NCBI GenBank assembly: GCA_016709675.1 | Contig: JADJMH010000006.1 | Location: 1 to 64,000, forward strand | Reading direction: 5' to 3' | Origin: Candidatus Accumulibacter proximus | GTDB lineage: Bacteria; Pseudomonadota; Gammaproteobacteria; Burkholderiales; Rhodocyclaceae | DNA length: 64,000 bases | Part shown: piece by piece, positions 32,111 to 41,447 of the stretch | Position numbering within the stretch: position 1 is the first letter of the stretch | Layout of the letters: each line of letters starts with the position of its first letter | Notes under the pieces: model-generated | Databases searched by the model: none | The model's input: only the letters and a program-made list of their open reading frames with translations | Told to the model about the DNA's origin: nothing | Translations under genes and position numbers: made by a program

Positions 32111-32362
32111 GTGACTTGGGCTTTAGGTGGTAATGATAAAGACAACATTCTCGGTCCTGCTGACGTTCCTGGCTACGGGCTCTGGGGCGATTTCTCTGTC
32201 GCGATCTGGGGCTACGGTGGTAACGACTGGCTGGTCGGTGGCAGCAGCTTCGACCAACTGGTCGGAGGTTTCGGCAACGACATTCTGTCCGGAGAAGATG
32301 GCAACGACACTCTAAACGGAGAAGACGGCAACGACCTTCTGGGCGGCGGGCTGGGCGACGAC
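32111..32362 (+). CDS. RTX giant N-terminal part, interrupted by IS1111-type element
   Basis: A GTG at 32111 lies seven bases after a perfect AGGAGG (32099-32104). The 84 codons read VTWALGGNDKDNILG, an aromatic stretch (GLWGDFSVAIWGYGG) and RTX motifs GGFGNDILSGEDGNDTL and on to GLGDD. At 32363 the insertion sequence begins and supplies an immediate TAA. Joining 32362 to 33839 continues the same frame as GLGDD-RLLGGTGND, giving a protein of about 2,528 residues without the insertion. Confidence 0.85.
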
Positions 32363-32369
32363 TAATGGG

Positions 32370-32381
32370 ATGGTCGCCCCT
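32370..32381 (+). repeat. Left subterminal inverted repeat of the IS
   Basis: atggtcgcccct, 12 bases, is perfectly complementary to 33824-33835. It starts seven bases inside the inferred left end. Confidence 0.8.
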
Positions 32382-32452
32382 TCCCGAAACGGCATCTGCG
32401 TGCCAAAGTGGAGATGCGATATTTCCACCACCAAACAGGAGAGGCGACCGAG

Positions 32453-33486
32453 ATGAAGATTACGACAGTTGGTATCGATCTGGCAAAGAACGTGTTCCAG
32501 GTACATGGCGTGGATGAACGAGGAAAGGCCGTGCTCAAGAAGCCGCTCAAGCGCGAGCAGGTGGCGCCGTTCTTCGCCAACCTGCCGCCCTGTCTGATCG
32601 GCATGGAAGCGTGCGGCAGCGCGCATCATTGGGCGAGGAAGCTGGAAGCGTTCGGGCATACCGTAAAGCTGATGGCCCCGCAGTTCGTGAAGCCTTACGT
32701 CAAGACGAACAAGAACGACGCCGCAGATGCCGAAGCGATCTGCGAGGCGGTGGGCCGCCCCAATATGCGCTTCGTACCCATCAAGAACGGCGAGCAACAG
32801 GCGATCTTGGCGATGCATCGTGCCCGCCAGGGCTTCGTCAAGGCGCGCACGGCGCAGGCCAACCAGATCCGCGGTCTGTTGGCCGAATACGGGATCATCA
32901 TCCCGCAGGGCATTAGCCATATCGCCAAGCGCCTGCCTGATATCCTGGAGGACGGGGGAGAACGGACTGCCGGGCGCCTTCCGCCAATTGCTGCATCGAC
33001 TCGGGGGATCACCTGAAGGAACTCGACCGCCAAGTGGGCGAACTGGAGGTGCAGATCCAGGTCTGGCACCGCGAAAACGAGGCGAGCAAGAAGCTCGCGC
33101 AGATTCCCGGTATCGGTCCGATCACGGCAAGCGCGCTGGTGGCCTCGATCGGGGATGCGAAGAGTTTCGAGAGCGGACGGCAGCTGGCGGCCTGGCTGGG
33201 ATTGGTCCCCAAGCAGCACTCCAGTGGCGGCAAGCAGTTGCTGCTGGGCATCAGCAAGCACGGCGATACCTATTTGCGCACGCTGCTGATCCACGGCGCT
33301 CGGGCGGTGATACGGGTAGCCGAGCGCAAGGCGGGTTATGCGCAAACCTGGCTGGCGCAGCTGATCGGCCGGCGCAACAAAAACATCGCGGCAGTGGCCT
33401 TGGCGAACAAGAACGCTCGCATCTCCTGGGCGCTACTGGCCCAGGAGCGGGACTATCAGCCCGGCTATGAACCGTCGGCGGCATGA
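32453..33486 (+). pseudogene. IS110/IS1111 family transposase, two frameshifts
   Basis: The start MKITTVGIDLAKNVFQVHG is a DEDD (RuvC-like) transposase N-terminus with further acidic positions in GMEACGSAHHWARKL and KNDAADAEAI. The C-terminal Tnp20 domain has PGIGPITASALVASIG and GLVPKQHSSGGKQLLLGISK with the conserved catalytic Ser. The frame is broken twice by one extra G: in the G-run near 32955 and again near 33005. The middle frame reads ENGLPGAFRQLLHRLG, and the last begins DHLKELDRQVGELEVQ. Removing both bases restores a normal-length protein. It is inactive if the bases are real; both are homopolymer errors if not. Confidence 0.85.
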
Positions 33487-33838
33487 ACACGGGTTGCCCA
33501 CAGGCGCTCGCTCGCCAGCGTATGGGGCGCGCTCGCGAGCGCCTATGGACAACCCTGCGATATCGCAGCACCACCACCGCTTTTTGTAGTTGTAGAGGAG
33601 TAACCCCCACCGATTGCTCAGGCGATCATGACGTGATGGCAAGGCAGGTAAGACCGTGGTCGATTCAACCTGATAGCAGCCTCGCGCTTCAAGCGCGTCC
33701 GACTGATGAGGCATCGATCAGCGAATTCCATCAGGGACAGAGGCATCGCCTCGATCAAAGTCCGAATGTATGGCTGCAATCTTTACCCTTCGAACCGTCA
33801 CCAATTGAATGCTTGGCAAACCCAGGGGCGACCATGTA
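33487..33838 (+). ncRNA. Candidate bridge/seek RNA region at the right end of the IS1111 element
   Basis: IS1111-group elements are known to encode a guide RNA in the non-coding right end. This 352-base stretch has no gene and is structured: a 21-base inverted repeat with two mismatches (33491-33511 with 33535-33555), a 14-base palindrome ctgcgatatcgcag (33555-33568) and a small hairpin cgcgc-ttcaa-gcgcg near 33683. The nine bases tagcagcct at 33674-33682 are perfectly complementary to the nine bases immediately right of the insertion (33839-33847), as expected for a target guide. The exact RNA ends cannot be set from sequence. Confidence 0.6.
33824..33835 (-). repeat. Right subterminal inverted repeat of the IS
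   Basis: aggggcgaccat, 12 bases, is the reverse complement of 32370-32381. It ends three bases before the inferred right end. Confidence 0.8.
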
Positions 33839-36800
33839 AGGCTGCTAGGTGGAACCGGTAACGACACTCTCGACGGCGGCGCGGACAGCGACACAGCCAG
33901 CTACGCCGGGGCAATCGCCGGTGTGAGCGTGACGCTGGCCACCCCCGGCGTCCAGCAGAACACCGGCGGCGCCGGCCTCGACACGTTGATCAGCATCGAG
34001 CACCTCATCGGCAGCGACTTCAACGACAGCATGACTGGTGATTCAGGTGCCAACAAACTTGAAGGACGGGCCGGCGACGACACGCTGCAAGGCGGAGCCG
34101 GCAACGACACACTCGACGGCAGCACCGGCAGCGACTGGCTAGACGGCGGCATGGGAAACGATTTACTGTTGGGCGGCGCGGGTAATGACAACTATGTCGT
34201 TGATGTTGTCGCCGACCTGATCAGCGAGGGGATCGAGAAAGGGACTGACAACGTCCAAGTGCGCTTCTCGGTCGCGGGAACCTTCGACCTGTCCCGCAAT
34301 GTCGAGAACGCCAACATTGACAACGACACGGTCGGCGTGAATCTTACGGGCAATGCGCTCGACAATACCCTGACCGGAAACGCCCGCGCTAACACGCTGA
34401 ACGGCCTGGAAGGAAACGACAGGTTGAGCGGGCTCGCTGACAACGACACCCTCAACGGCGGCGGCGGCAACGACACTCTCGACGGCGGCGCGGGCAGCGA
34501 TACTGCCAGCTACGCCGGGGTACTCTACGGTGGGGTAGTCTTCGGAGGGGCAGTCTACGGCGTGAGCGTGACACTGACCACACCCGGCGTGCAGCAGAAC
34601 ACCGGAGGCGCCGGCTTCGACACCTTGATCGGCATCGAGCACCTGATCGGCAGCGCCTTCAGCGACACGCTTACCGGCGACGCCGGCGACAACGCCTTGC
34701 AGGCCGATGCCGGAGACGACACGCTGCAAGGGGCAGATGGCGACGACACCCTCGACGGCGGCGCCGGCAAGGACACCGCCAGCTACGCCGGGGCGAGCGC
34801 CGCCGTGAGCGTCACGCTGGCCGTCCCCGGTGTGCAGCAGAACACCGGCGGCGCTGGCCTCGACATGCTGATTGGCATCGAACACCTCGTCGGCAGCGAC
34901 TTCAACGACAGCATGTCCTGCGATTCAGGTGCCAACAAGCTTGAAGGCCTGGGCGGCAACGACACCCTGATTGGCAACGGCGGCGCCGATGTGTTCTATG
35001 GCGGCACCGGTGAGGACAGTTTCGTGGTGAACACCAGCAACGTCGCCGCCCTCAAGGCCGGCGTCATCTCCGGCGAGTTCGCCCGCATTGACGGCGGCAG
35101 CGGCATAGATACCATCACGATCTCCGGCAGCGGCCTGTCCCTTGATCTGACCGCCATTGACAACCAGAGCGCCGACACCCCGTCGCGCATCGAATCGATC
35201 GAGCGGATCGACCTCACCGGCAGCGGCAACAACACCCTGACGTTGAGCCTGAGCGATGTGCTTGACATGACCGGGATGAACAGCTTCAACAATGCCACCG
35301 GCTGGAAAGATGGCACCTACGACCTCGCCGCCGGCGGCGCCAACGGCGCCAACCCGGAGCAGCGCCACCAGTTGGTGATCGTCGGCGATGCCGGGGACAC
35401 GATCCTGATCCGCGACGCCGACAGTACGGTCAAGCTGAGCGACGCCGCCAACTGGACCAATGCCGGCACCGTCAGCAAGGGCGGCCAAAGCTATACCGTT
35501 TACAACCACCGCAACGCCCTGGCGCAGATCCTCATTGGCGATGCCCCAGGGCCAGATACGAAGGATCTCAAGATCACCTTCATGAATCCGGATACGGAGT
35601 GGGTCTCGGATGGTGCGAAGTCATGGTTCTCCTCGGGCGACCTGTTGGTGGGTTTGACGAAATCAGCTGGCCTCACCTTGCTGCGCCTGTCTGGCGGCAC
35701 TTATCAGGTCACCGACAGCGTGTTCTCCGCGCGACACGTGACGGCTACGGAGGTCATCGACCTCCACGACCGGCCGCTATTCCACGGCGACATCAGCCTC
35801 TCACTGAAGGACCCGAAAGGAACGATCGGCGCCGACACGCAACTTTTCAAACTGGCAGGGCTTGACACGCAATTGAGTGCAATGCACCTGGTCTCGGACG
35901 GATTGCGCCTGACGACCGACTTTGACCTCGCTCAGCTGTTCACAAGCACTTTCGGCCTCACTGGCGAAACCGTGGTGATCACCAAGGACGGACCCAAGTT
36001 TGGCACAGGGGCAACCCTCGATCTCGCGAAGTATCTGAGCGGGCCGGACGGCCCCAGGTCGTTGACGTTGCTGGACAAGATCGGGATCACTTCAAAGAGC
36101 CTGCAGTTGGGCTACGACGCTTTCGATGATCGCCTCTTTGTCAAGGGTGACGTGCAGCTCATTGACAATGCCATATTCCAGAAAGATCCCAAGAGCAAGC
36201 CCATTCTGAGCCTCTCCGAAGCAGACATCGGGATCAAGGATGGCGAGGGTTACGGCAAAGGTGAAATCAGCGTGATGGATCTCGGCTCCAAGGGTGGATG
36301 GGGGATAAATGACCTCAAGTTCACCTTTGATAGCGAAGCGAATAAATACACGGGCAGCGGCGAACTCCAGCTACCCGGCATCAAGGGGATCAAGGGTCTG
36401 GGCGCCCTTGCGGGGAAAGTCGAATTGGTCACAGATCCCAAATTCACTGTGGATGGTCTGTTTATCGAAGGCAAGCTGGATTCACCGGGTTTGCCCATTG
36501 GACCGACGGGAGCATTCCTGCGTATGCTCGGGGGCGGTGCATCGAACTGGGCAAGCATGACTGACCCGGTGGTGTGGAAGGGTGCCGTCGGGCTAGGCTT
36601 CATGGACCTCGGGGGCTTCGACCAGGTGATGAAGCTTCGCTTAGAGACCGAGACTGACTTCCAGACCAAGGCCTCGGGTAGCCTCAAGGGGGGGATTCTG
36701 ATTGATGACTCGGACATCTTCGGAGTCGACGTCAATCCGAATTCAGACGCGCCGTTACAATTCGCAGGCGCCGGCACGCTGGACTGGAGCAAACAGACGG

Positions 36801-39800
36801 CATCGTTGTCGGTGAGCATGAACGTAGGGAAAGGCGCCAAGTTTCTTGGGATAGGAAGCGAGAAAGGGATCATCACAGCGAGTGCCATGATCGAGTCAAG
36901 CACCGCCACCATCCCAATAGTCACCGCCAAGGGCAGTGCCACATTCACGGTACCGGCGAAATGGGTACAGATAGGTGACAAATGGAAACTCACCGACGAC
37001 AAATGGGAACTCACCGGTGACTTCAGACTGAAGTACTCTGTTGACGGTGTCCGAAATGACTACGTAGCGGCATGGTCGGAGGTGGACAATCCGCTGTACA
37101 AGTACTTACCCTTCTTGAAGCAGAAACTCACCTTCGGGATTCGTGTGGATATCGATGGCGATCTTGGACTCGACGATATTCACCCCTTTGGGGCAAGCGA
37201 GGTGCCCCTCTACAAGAGCTGGATTATTGACGACACTGTGGGTGATCTGACCGTGTTCGTCGCTTGGGAGAATGCAGCGGCGAGCCCGGTGGTTACCCGC
37301 GTCGTGGTCTACGACGACCTGGCCAAGACGCACGTGCGAGAGATCATCGAAGAGGCCGACTACATCAGTCATGGCATCGCGATCATCGACGAGTGGAGCG
37401 GCGCGGCCGGCAAGGTCATCTACATCGCCGCCCCCGAAGCCGGTGTTTGGGACGTCGAAGTCATGAATCCCGATGGCCTTGGCGAGATCACTTATCGCGC
37501 GACGACCACTCTGGAGGAAAACAGCCTCACCGTGGGCCAGGCGCGTGCGGACGGTACGCTGATCTCGATGGCCTACCTTGTCGAAGATGCGATCACCGGT
37601 AGCGAGCTCGTGGTCTATGCCGACACCGACAACAGCGGCTTTGACGGCACACCGATCGGTGAGGTGAGGGTCAGAGGAAGCGGCGGCACCTATACCTGGA
37701 ATAGCGCGGGCTTCACCCCTGGCCAGTACTGGCTCTACGCCGTGCTTGACGATGGCCGGCACGTGCCCTTGTTCGACTACGCCGACAACCCCATCCAGGT
37801 CACCGCCCAGCTCGTTGGCACCAGTGGCGATGATCGCATGACTGGCACACCCGACGGCGACGTATCGATGCAGGGCCTGGCTGGCAACGACGCGCTGGAT
37901 GGTCGCTTCGGCGACGACGTCCTGCTTGGCGGTACCGGCAACGACACGCTTGACGGCAATGCCGGTCACGACACGCTGGACGGCGGTGCCGGCGACGACC
38001 TGCTGATTGGCGGTAGTGGCGACGACCGCTTGGCCGGCGGACCTGGCGACGACGTCTATGGGGTCGGGGAGACGGACGACGTCGTCGTCGAAGCGGCCGC
38101 GGGCGGCGTTGATCGGGTCGAAACCGATCTCGCCACCTACACCCTGGGCGCTGAAGTCGAGCACCTCTCCTACACCGGCGATTCTGACTTCAGCGGCGCC
38201 GGTCAGGCACTCAACAACAGCCTCACTGGCGCCGCGGGTAGCGACACGCTCGCCGGCAACGCCGGTAACGACACCCTCACCGGCAACGCCGGGAACGATC
38301 GTCTCGACGGCGGCCTGGGCAACGACAGCCTGATCGGCGGCTTGGACAACGACACTCTCGACGGTGGCGCCGGCGTCGACACGCTGATTGGCGGTATTGG
38401 CGACGACAGCTACGTCGTGGACGTCCCTGGCGACGTGATCACCGAGAACCCGGGCGAAGGGATCGACCAGGTCCATGTCCTCTTCGCTGCCGCTGGCACT
38501 TTCACCCTGGCGGCCAGCGTCGACCACGCCAGCGTCGGGAACGCAACGCCCGGCATCAACCTCAACGGCAACGCCCTCGACAACAATCTGACCGGCAATG
38601 CCACTGCCAACATCCTCGGCGGTCTCGACGGCAACGACCGTCTCGACGGTGGCCTGGGCAACGACAGCCTGCTCGGTGGTGCCGGCGACGACTTCCTGAA
38701 TGCCGGTTCCGGCGTCGATACCGTCGACGGCGGGACCGGCAACGACACCCTCGCCGGCGTAATCGGCAACTTTGCCGATTACGCGCGCGCCCGGGTGAAC
38801 GAAACCGATACCCGGCTGCAGAACCTTGCGACCAACGAAGACATCATTCTGCGCAGCATCGAACATGTCGGGTTTGCCGATGGTCAGAAGAGCATCGGTG
38901 AGGTCTGGAACAACGTCATCGACAACCTCAGTAATTCCTGGGCCGGCACCCCCGGCAACGACAGCATCGACGGACTGGCCGGCAGCGACACCCTGAGCGG
39001 CGAAGCCGGCGACGACACGCTCATCGGCAACGGCGGCAACGACCGCCTGATCGGCGGGACGGGCAACGACAGTCTGGTCGGCGGGCTCGGTGACGACGTC
39101 TATCTCGTCACCGACGCCGGCGACAACGTCGTCGAAGCACCAGCCGGCGGCACCGATCACGTCGATACCGATCTCACCGCCTACACCCTCGGCGCCGACG
39201 TCGAGAACCTCACCTACACCGGCGATTCCGACTTCAGCGGTCACGGACAGGCGCTCAACAACAGCCTGACCGGCGCTGCCGGCAGCGACCGCCTCGCTGG
39301 CCTGGCCGGCAACGATACCCTGACCAGCCACGCCGGCAACGACACGCTCGACGGCGGCACCGGCGACGACAGCCTGCTTGCCGGCCAGGGCAACGACCTG
39401 CTCGACGGCGGGCTCGGCAGCGACACCCTGCTCGGCGGCACCGGCAACGACGTCTACCAGCTTGACGCCCTCGCCGACGTTGTCATCGAGAACGCCGGCG
39501 AGGGACTCGACCAGGTCGTCATCGCTCTGGAAGCGTCCGGCACCTACACGCTGCCAGCCAACGTCGAGTTTGCCCTGATGGCTGGGGCCACCGCCGGTAA
39601 CGTCATCGGCAACGGCGAGGACAACGCCATCGCGGGCAGTACGCTCGCCAACAGCCTTGCCGGCCTGGCCGGCAACGATCAGCTCTACGGCCTGGCTGGT
39701 AACGACACACTCGACGGCGGTATCGGCAACGACTACCTCGAGGGCGATACCGGCAACGACAGCCTGCTCGCCGGCTCCGGCAACGACACCCTGCACGCCG

Positions 39801-41173
39801 GCACGGGAGTCGACGTCGCCGACGGCGGTGCCGATACCGACACGCTGGTCGTCATTGCCAACTTCGCCGACTACACGCGGATCCGTCCGAACGCCACCGA
39901 CACCCAACTGGTGAATGCCGTCACCGGCGAGGACATCACCTTCCGCAACGTCGAATCCGTCACCTTCCTCGACGGCACCCGGTCGCTGGCCGATGTCCAG
40001 CTCAACATCGTCAGCGCCTACAACGACCCAATTGTCGGCACGCCCGGCAACGACCTGCTCGATGGTCAGGCCGGCAACGACAGGCTCGCCAGCCTCGCCG
40101 GCGACGACACTCTGCTCGGCGGCACGGGCGCCGACCTCCTCGTCGGCGGCTTCGGCAACGACGACCTGCAGGGCGGCGACGGCATCGACACCCTGAGCGG
40201 CGGCGCCGGCAACGACCTCCTCGATGGCGGTGCCGGCAGCGACACCTACCAGTTCGCCATCGGCGGTGGCGACGACGTCATCAACCAGAACGACCCCCTC
40301 GCCGGGTCGCTCGACACGGTTGAACTGGCCAGCCCGATTGGCGATCTCAGCACCGGCGAAACCACGCTGACGCGCGACCCGCACAGCGACGACGACCTGG
40401 TGATCACGGTCACTTCCGGACCAGCCGGTGCCGCAGTGGTCGATCACCTCGTCGTCGATGATTTCTTCAGCAACGACCTGGTCAATCTCGGCGGCGCCAT
40501 CGACCAGATTCGCTTCCTCAGCAACGGCAGTGTCCTGACGCAGGCGCAGATTCTTGCCGAATTGCTCAAGGGAACCAGCGGCGACGACTGGTTGCGCGGT
40601 TATGCCAACACCAGCGACAGCATCGCCGGTGGCGCCGGCAACGACACGCTCGGCGGCGCCGCCGGCAACGACACCTTGAGCGGAGGCCTGGGCAACGACT
40701 CGCTGTCGGGCGACGCCGGTGCCGACCTGCTCGATGGCGGCGCCAGCGACGACCAGGTCTCTGGCGGCGACGGCAACGACACGCTGAGCGGTAGCGGGGG
40801 CAACGACACGATCTCCGGTGGGGCCGGCGACGATACGCTCAGCGGCGGCGATGGTGCCGACCGGTTGAGCGGTGGCGACGGCGCCAACCGCTTCGTCTTC
40901 GATACCGCCGACGCGCTGGTCCATGCCGATCTGATCACCGACTTTGTCAGCGGCGTCGACCGGATCGCGCTCAAGGCGAGCGTGTTCACGGGGCTCGGCG
41001 CCGTCGGGGCGACGGTCGGCTTGGGTGATTACCTCTTCTACGACAGTGTGACGGGGAACCTGGCCTATGATACGGACGGGGTTGGGGTCGGGGCAGATGC
41101 GGTGATCTTTGCGATTCTCGGGACGGATAGCCATCCGGCGACGTTGGGGGTGGATTTCTTGATTGTGGGGTGA
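33839..41173 (+). CDS. RTX giant exoprotein, main part after the IS
   Basis: In-frame continuation of the gene started at 32111, 2,444 residues from RLLGGTGND. Order: RTX with NTGGAGLDTLIGIEHL spacers (33839-34980), the RTX/linker domain IERIDLTGSGNNTLTLSLSDVLDMTGMNSF (to about 35540), a non-repeat region of about 750 residues (35555-37800), then RTX blocks and spacers to the shared C-terminus ending DFLIVG. The non-repeat region (KDLKITFMNPDTEW ... LGALAGKVELVTDPKFTVDG ... FTPGQYWLYAVLDDG) matches no family I recognise; its last third looks like an immunoglobulin-type beta domain. No FG-GAP repeats are present, unlike its paralogues. There is no OGT copy downstream. After the IS, translation could only restart internally. 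Confidence 0.85.
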   Translation, partial: RLLGGTGNDTLDGGADSDTASYAGAIAGVSVTLATPGVQQNTGGAGLDTLISIEHLIGSDFNDSMTGDSGANKLEGRAGDDTLQGGAGNDTLDGSTGSDWLDGGMGNDLLLGGAGNDNYVVDVVADLISEGIEKGTDNVQVRFSVAGTFDLSRNVENANIDNDTVGVNLTGNALDNTLTGNARANTLNGLEGNDRLSGLADNDTLNGGGGNDTLDGGAGSDTASYAGVLYGGVVFGGAVYGVSVTLTTPGVQQNTGGAGFDTLIGIEHLIGSAFSDTLTGDAGDNALQADAGDDTLQGADGDDTLDGGAGKDTASYAGASAAVSVTLAVPGVQQNTGGAGLDMLIGIEHLVGSDFNDSMSCDSGANKLEGLGGNDTLIGNGGADVFYGGTGEDSFVVNTSNVAALKAGVISGEFARIDGGSGIDTITISGSGLSLDLTAIDNQSADTPSRIESIERIDLTGSGNNTLTLSLSDVLDMTGMNSFNNATGWKDGTYDLAAGGANGANPEQRHQLVIVGDAGDTILIRDADSTVKLSDAANWTNAGTVSKGGQSYTVYNHRNALAQILIGDAPGPDTKDLKITFMNPDTEWVSDGAKSWFSSGDLLVGLTKSAGLTLLRLSGGTYQVTDSVFSARHVTATEVIDLHDRPLFHGDISLSLKDPKGTIGADTQLFKLAGLDTQLSAMHLVSDGLRLTTDFDLAQLFTSTFGLTGETVVITKDGPKFGTGATLDLAKYLSGPDGPRSLTLLDKIGITSKSLQLGYDAFDDRLFVKGDVQLIDNAIFQKDPKSKPILSLSEADIGIKDGEGYGKGEISVMDLGSKGGWGINDLKFTFDSEANKYTGSGELQLPGIKGIKGLGALAGKVELVTDPKFTVDGLFIEGKLDSPGLPIGPTGAFLRMLGGGASNWASMTDPVVWKGAVGLGFMDLGGFDQVMKLRLETETDFQTKASGSLKGGILIDDSDIFGVDVNPNSDAPLQFAGAGTLDWSKQTASLSVSMNVGKGAKFLGIGSEKGIITASAMIESSTATIPIVTAKGSATFTVPAKWVQIGDKWKLTDDKWELTGDFRLKYSVDGVRNDYVAAWSEVDNPLYKYLPFLKQKLTFGIRVDIDGDLGLDDIHPFGASEVPLYKSWIIDDTVGDLTVFVAWENAAASPVVTRVVVYDDLAKTHVREIIEEADYISHGIAIIDEWSGAAGKVIYIAAPEAGVWDVEVMNPDGLGEITYRATTTLEENSLTVGQARADGTLISMAYLVEDAITGSELVVYADTDNSGFDGTPIGEVRVRGSGGTYTWNSAGFTPGQYWLYAVLDDGRHVPLFDYADNPIQVTAQLVGTSGDDRMTGTPDGDVSMQGLAGNDALDGRFGDDVLLGGTGNDTLDGNAGHDTLDGGAGDDLLIGGSGDDRLAGGPGDDVYGVGETDDVVVEAAAGGVDRVETDLATYTLGAEVEHLSYTGDSDFSGAGQALNNSLTGAAGSDTLAGNAGNDTLTGNAGNDRLDGGLGNDSLIGGLDNDTLDGGAGVDTLIGGIGDDSYVVDVPGDVITENPGEGIDQVHVLFAAAGTFTLAASVDHASVGNATPGINLNGNALDNNLTGNATANILGGLDGNDRLDGGLGNDSLLGGAGDDFLNAGSGVDTVDGGTGNDTLAGVIGNFADYARARVNETDTRLQNLATNEDIILRSIEHVGFADGQKSIGEVWNNVIDNLSNSWAGTPGNDSIDGLAGSDTLSGEAGDDTLIGNGGNDRLIGGTGNDSLVGGLGDDVYLVTDAGDNVVEAPAGGTDHVDTDLTAYTLGADVENLTYTGDSDFSGHGQALNNSLTGAAGSDRLAGLAGNDTLTSHAGNDTLDGGTGDDSLLAGQGNDLLDGGLGSDTLLGGTGNDVYQLDALADVVIENAGEGLDQVVIALEASGTYTLPANVEFALMAGATAGNVIGNGEDNAIAGSTLANSLAGLAGNDQLYGLAGNDTLDGGIGNDYLEGDTGNDSLLAGSGNDTLHAGTGVDVADGGADTDTLVVIANFADYTRIRPNATDTQLVNAVTGEDITFRNVESVTFLDGTRSLADVQLNIVSAYNDPIVGTPGNDLLDGQAGNDRLASLAGDDTLLGGTGADLLVGGFGNDDLQGGDGIDTLSGGAGNDLLDGGAGSDTYQFAIGGGDDVINQNDPLAGSLDTVELASPIGDLSTGETTLTRDPHSDDDLVITVTSGPAGAAVVDHLVVDDFFSNDLVNLGGAIDQIRFLSNGSVLTQAQILAELLKGTSGDDWLRGYANTSDSIAGGAGNDTLGGAAGNDTLSGGLGNDSLSGDAGADLLDGGASDDQVSGGDGNDTLSGSGGNDTISGGAGDDTLSGGDGADRLSGGDGANRFVFDTADALVHADLITDFVSGVDRIALKASVFTGLGAVGATVGLGDYLFYDSVTGNLAYDTDGVGVGADAVIFAILGTDSHPATLGVDFLIVG

Positions 41174-41285
41174 GTTGGGCGGGGCATTGCCGGAGCGTCG
41201 CTTGCGCGGCGACTGGGCAGGCAGACGGCCAAAATGGGCGAGAAAAGTCCTTTGGTTCCCACGCTTTCCCGACAAAAATACTGGG

Positions 41286-41314
41286 TTGAAAGTTTTCTCG
41301 GAGAAGAGTAGAAA
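41286..41314 (+). promoter_or_regulatory. Promoter driving the riboswitch leader
   Basis: TTGAAA (41286-41291), 17 bases, TAGAAA (41309-41314). A start about seven bases later would place the transcript 5' end just before the aptamer at about 41325. Confidence 0.6.
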
Positions 41315-41324
41315 CACTGTTACC

Positions 41325-41412
41325 GTTGTTGGATAAAGCTAAACCTGCGGTAACGTAGGGACAGAAAGTCACGGATCCTGAAGCCAGGAAAGCCGGACTG
41401 CCGGATGTGACC
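41325..41412 (+). ncRNA. c-di-GMP-I (GEMM-I) riboswitch aptamer
   Basis: The region has the GEMM-I core in order: AAAGCUAAACC, a stem CCUGCG/CGUAGG (41344-41349 with 41354-41359) capped by the GNRA tetraloop GUAA, GGGACAGAAAGUCACGG, the stem UCCUG/CAGGA, and AGCCGGACUGCCGG. Compared with the Vibrio cholerae Vc2 aptamer, the ligand-contacting G20 and A47 positions are kept, and the 21:46 and 22:45 pairs are both swapped compensatorily (G:C to C:G, C:G to U:A). G at position 20 favours c-di-GMP over cGAMP. It precedes the FG-GAP/RTX gene at 41619 and overlaps the terminator hairpin below. Confidence 0.85.
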
Positions 41413-41447
41413 AGTTGCATGGCCGCATAAGGGAGTCCGGCTTTCCT
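41386..41447 (+). terminator. Riboswitch expression-platform terminator
   Basis: Arms aggaaagccggact (41386-41399) and agtccggctttcct (41434-41447) are perfectly complementary over 14 bases and are followed by ttcttgg. The left arm is the 3' strand of the aptamer's P3 region, so a folded, ligand-bound aptamer would prevent this hairpin. That predicts an ON switch: c-di-GMP allows read-through to 41619. The U-run is imperfect and the loop is 34 bases, so termination strength is uncertain. Confidence 0.65.

Larger units (their letters stand above)
32363..33838 (+). mobile_element. IS1111-type (IS110 family) insertion sequence
   Basis: This 1476-base element carries one DEDD transposase gene and a 352-base non-coding right end. 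Subterminal inverted repeats atggtcgcccct (32370-32381) and aggggcgaccat (33824-33835) lie seven bases from the left and three from the right end, the arrangement known for the IS1111 group. With those ends, excision restores the RTX frame exactly. I see no target duplication, as expected for this family. Confidence 0.85.

Noticed and set aside
33491..33555. The large inverted repeat after the transposase as a simple terminator
   Set aside because: It has mismatches, a 23-base spacer and no T-run directly after; it fits better as part of the IS right-end RNA.
37106..41317. A 1,403-codon minus-strand frame opposite the RTX giant
   Set aside because: Its composition follows the RTX repeats on the other strand and its start lies in the riboswitch leader; the plus strand has the recognisable domains.
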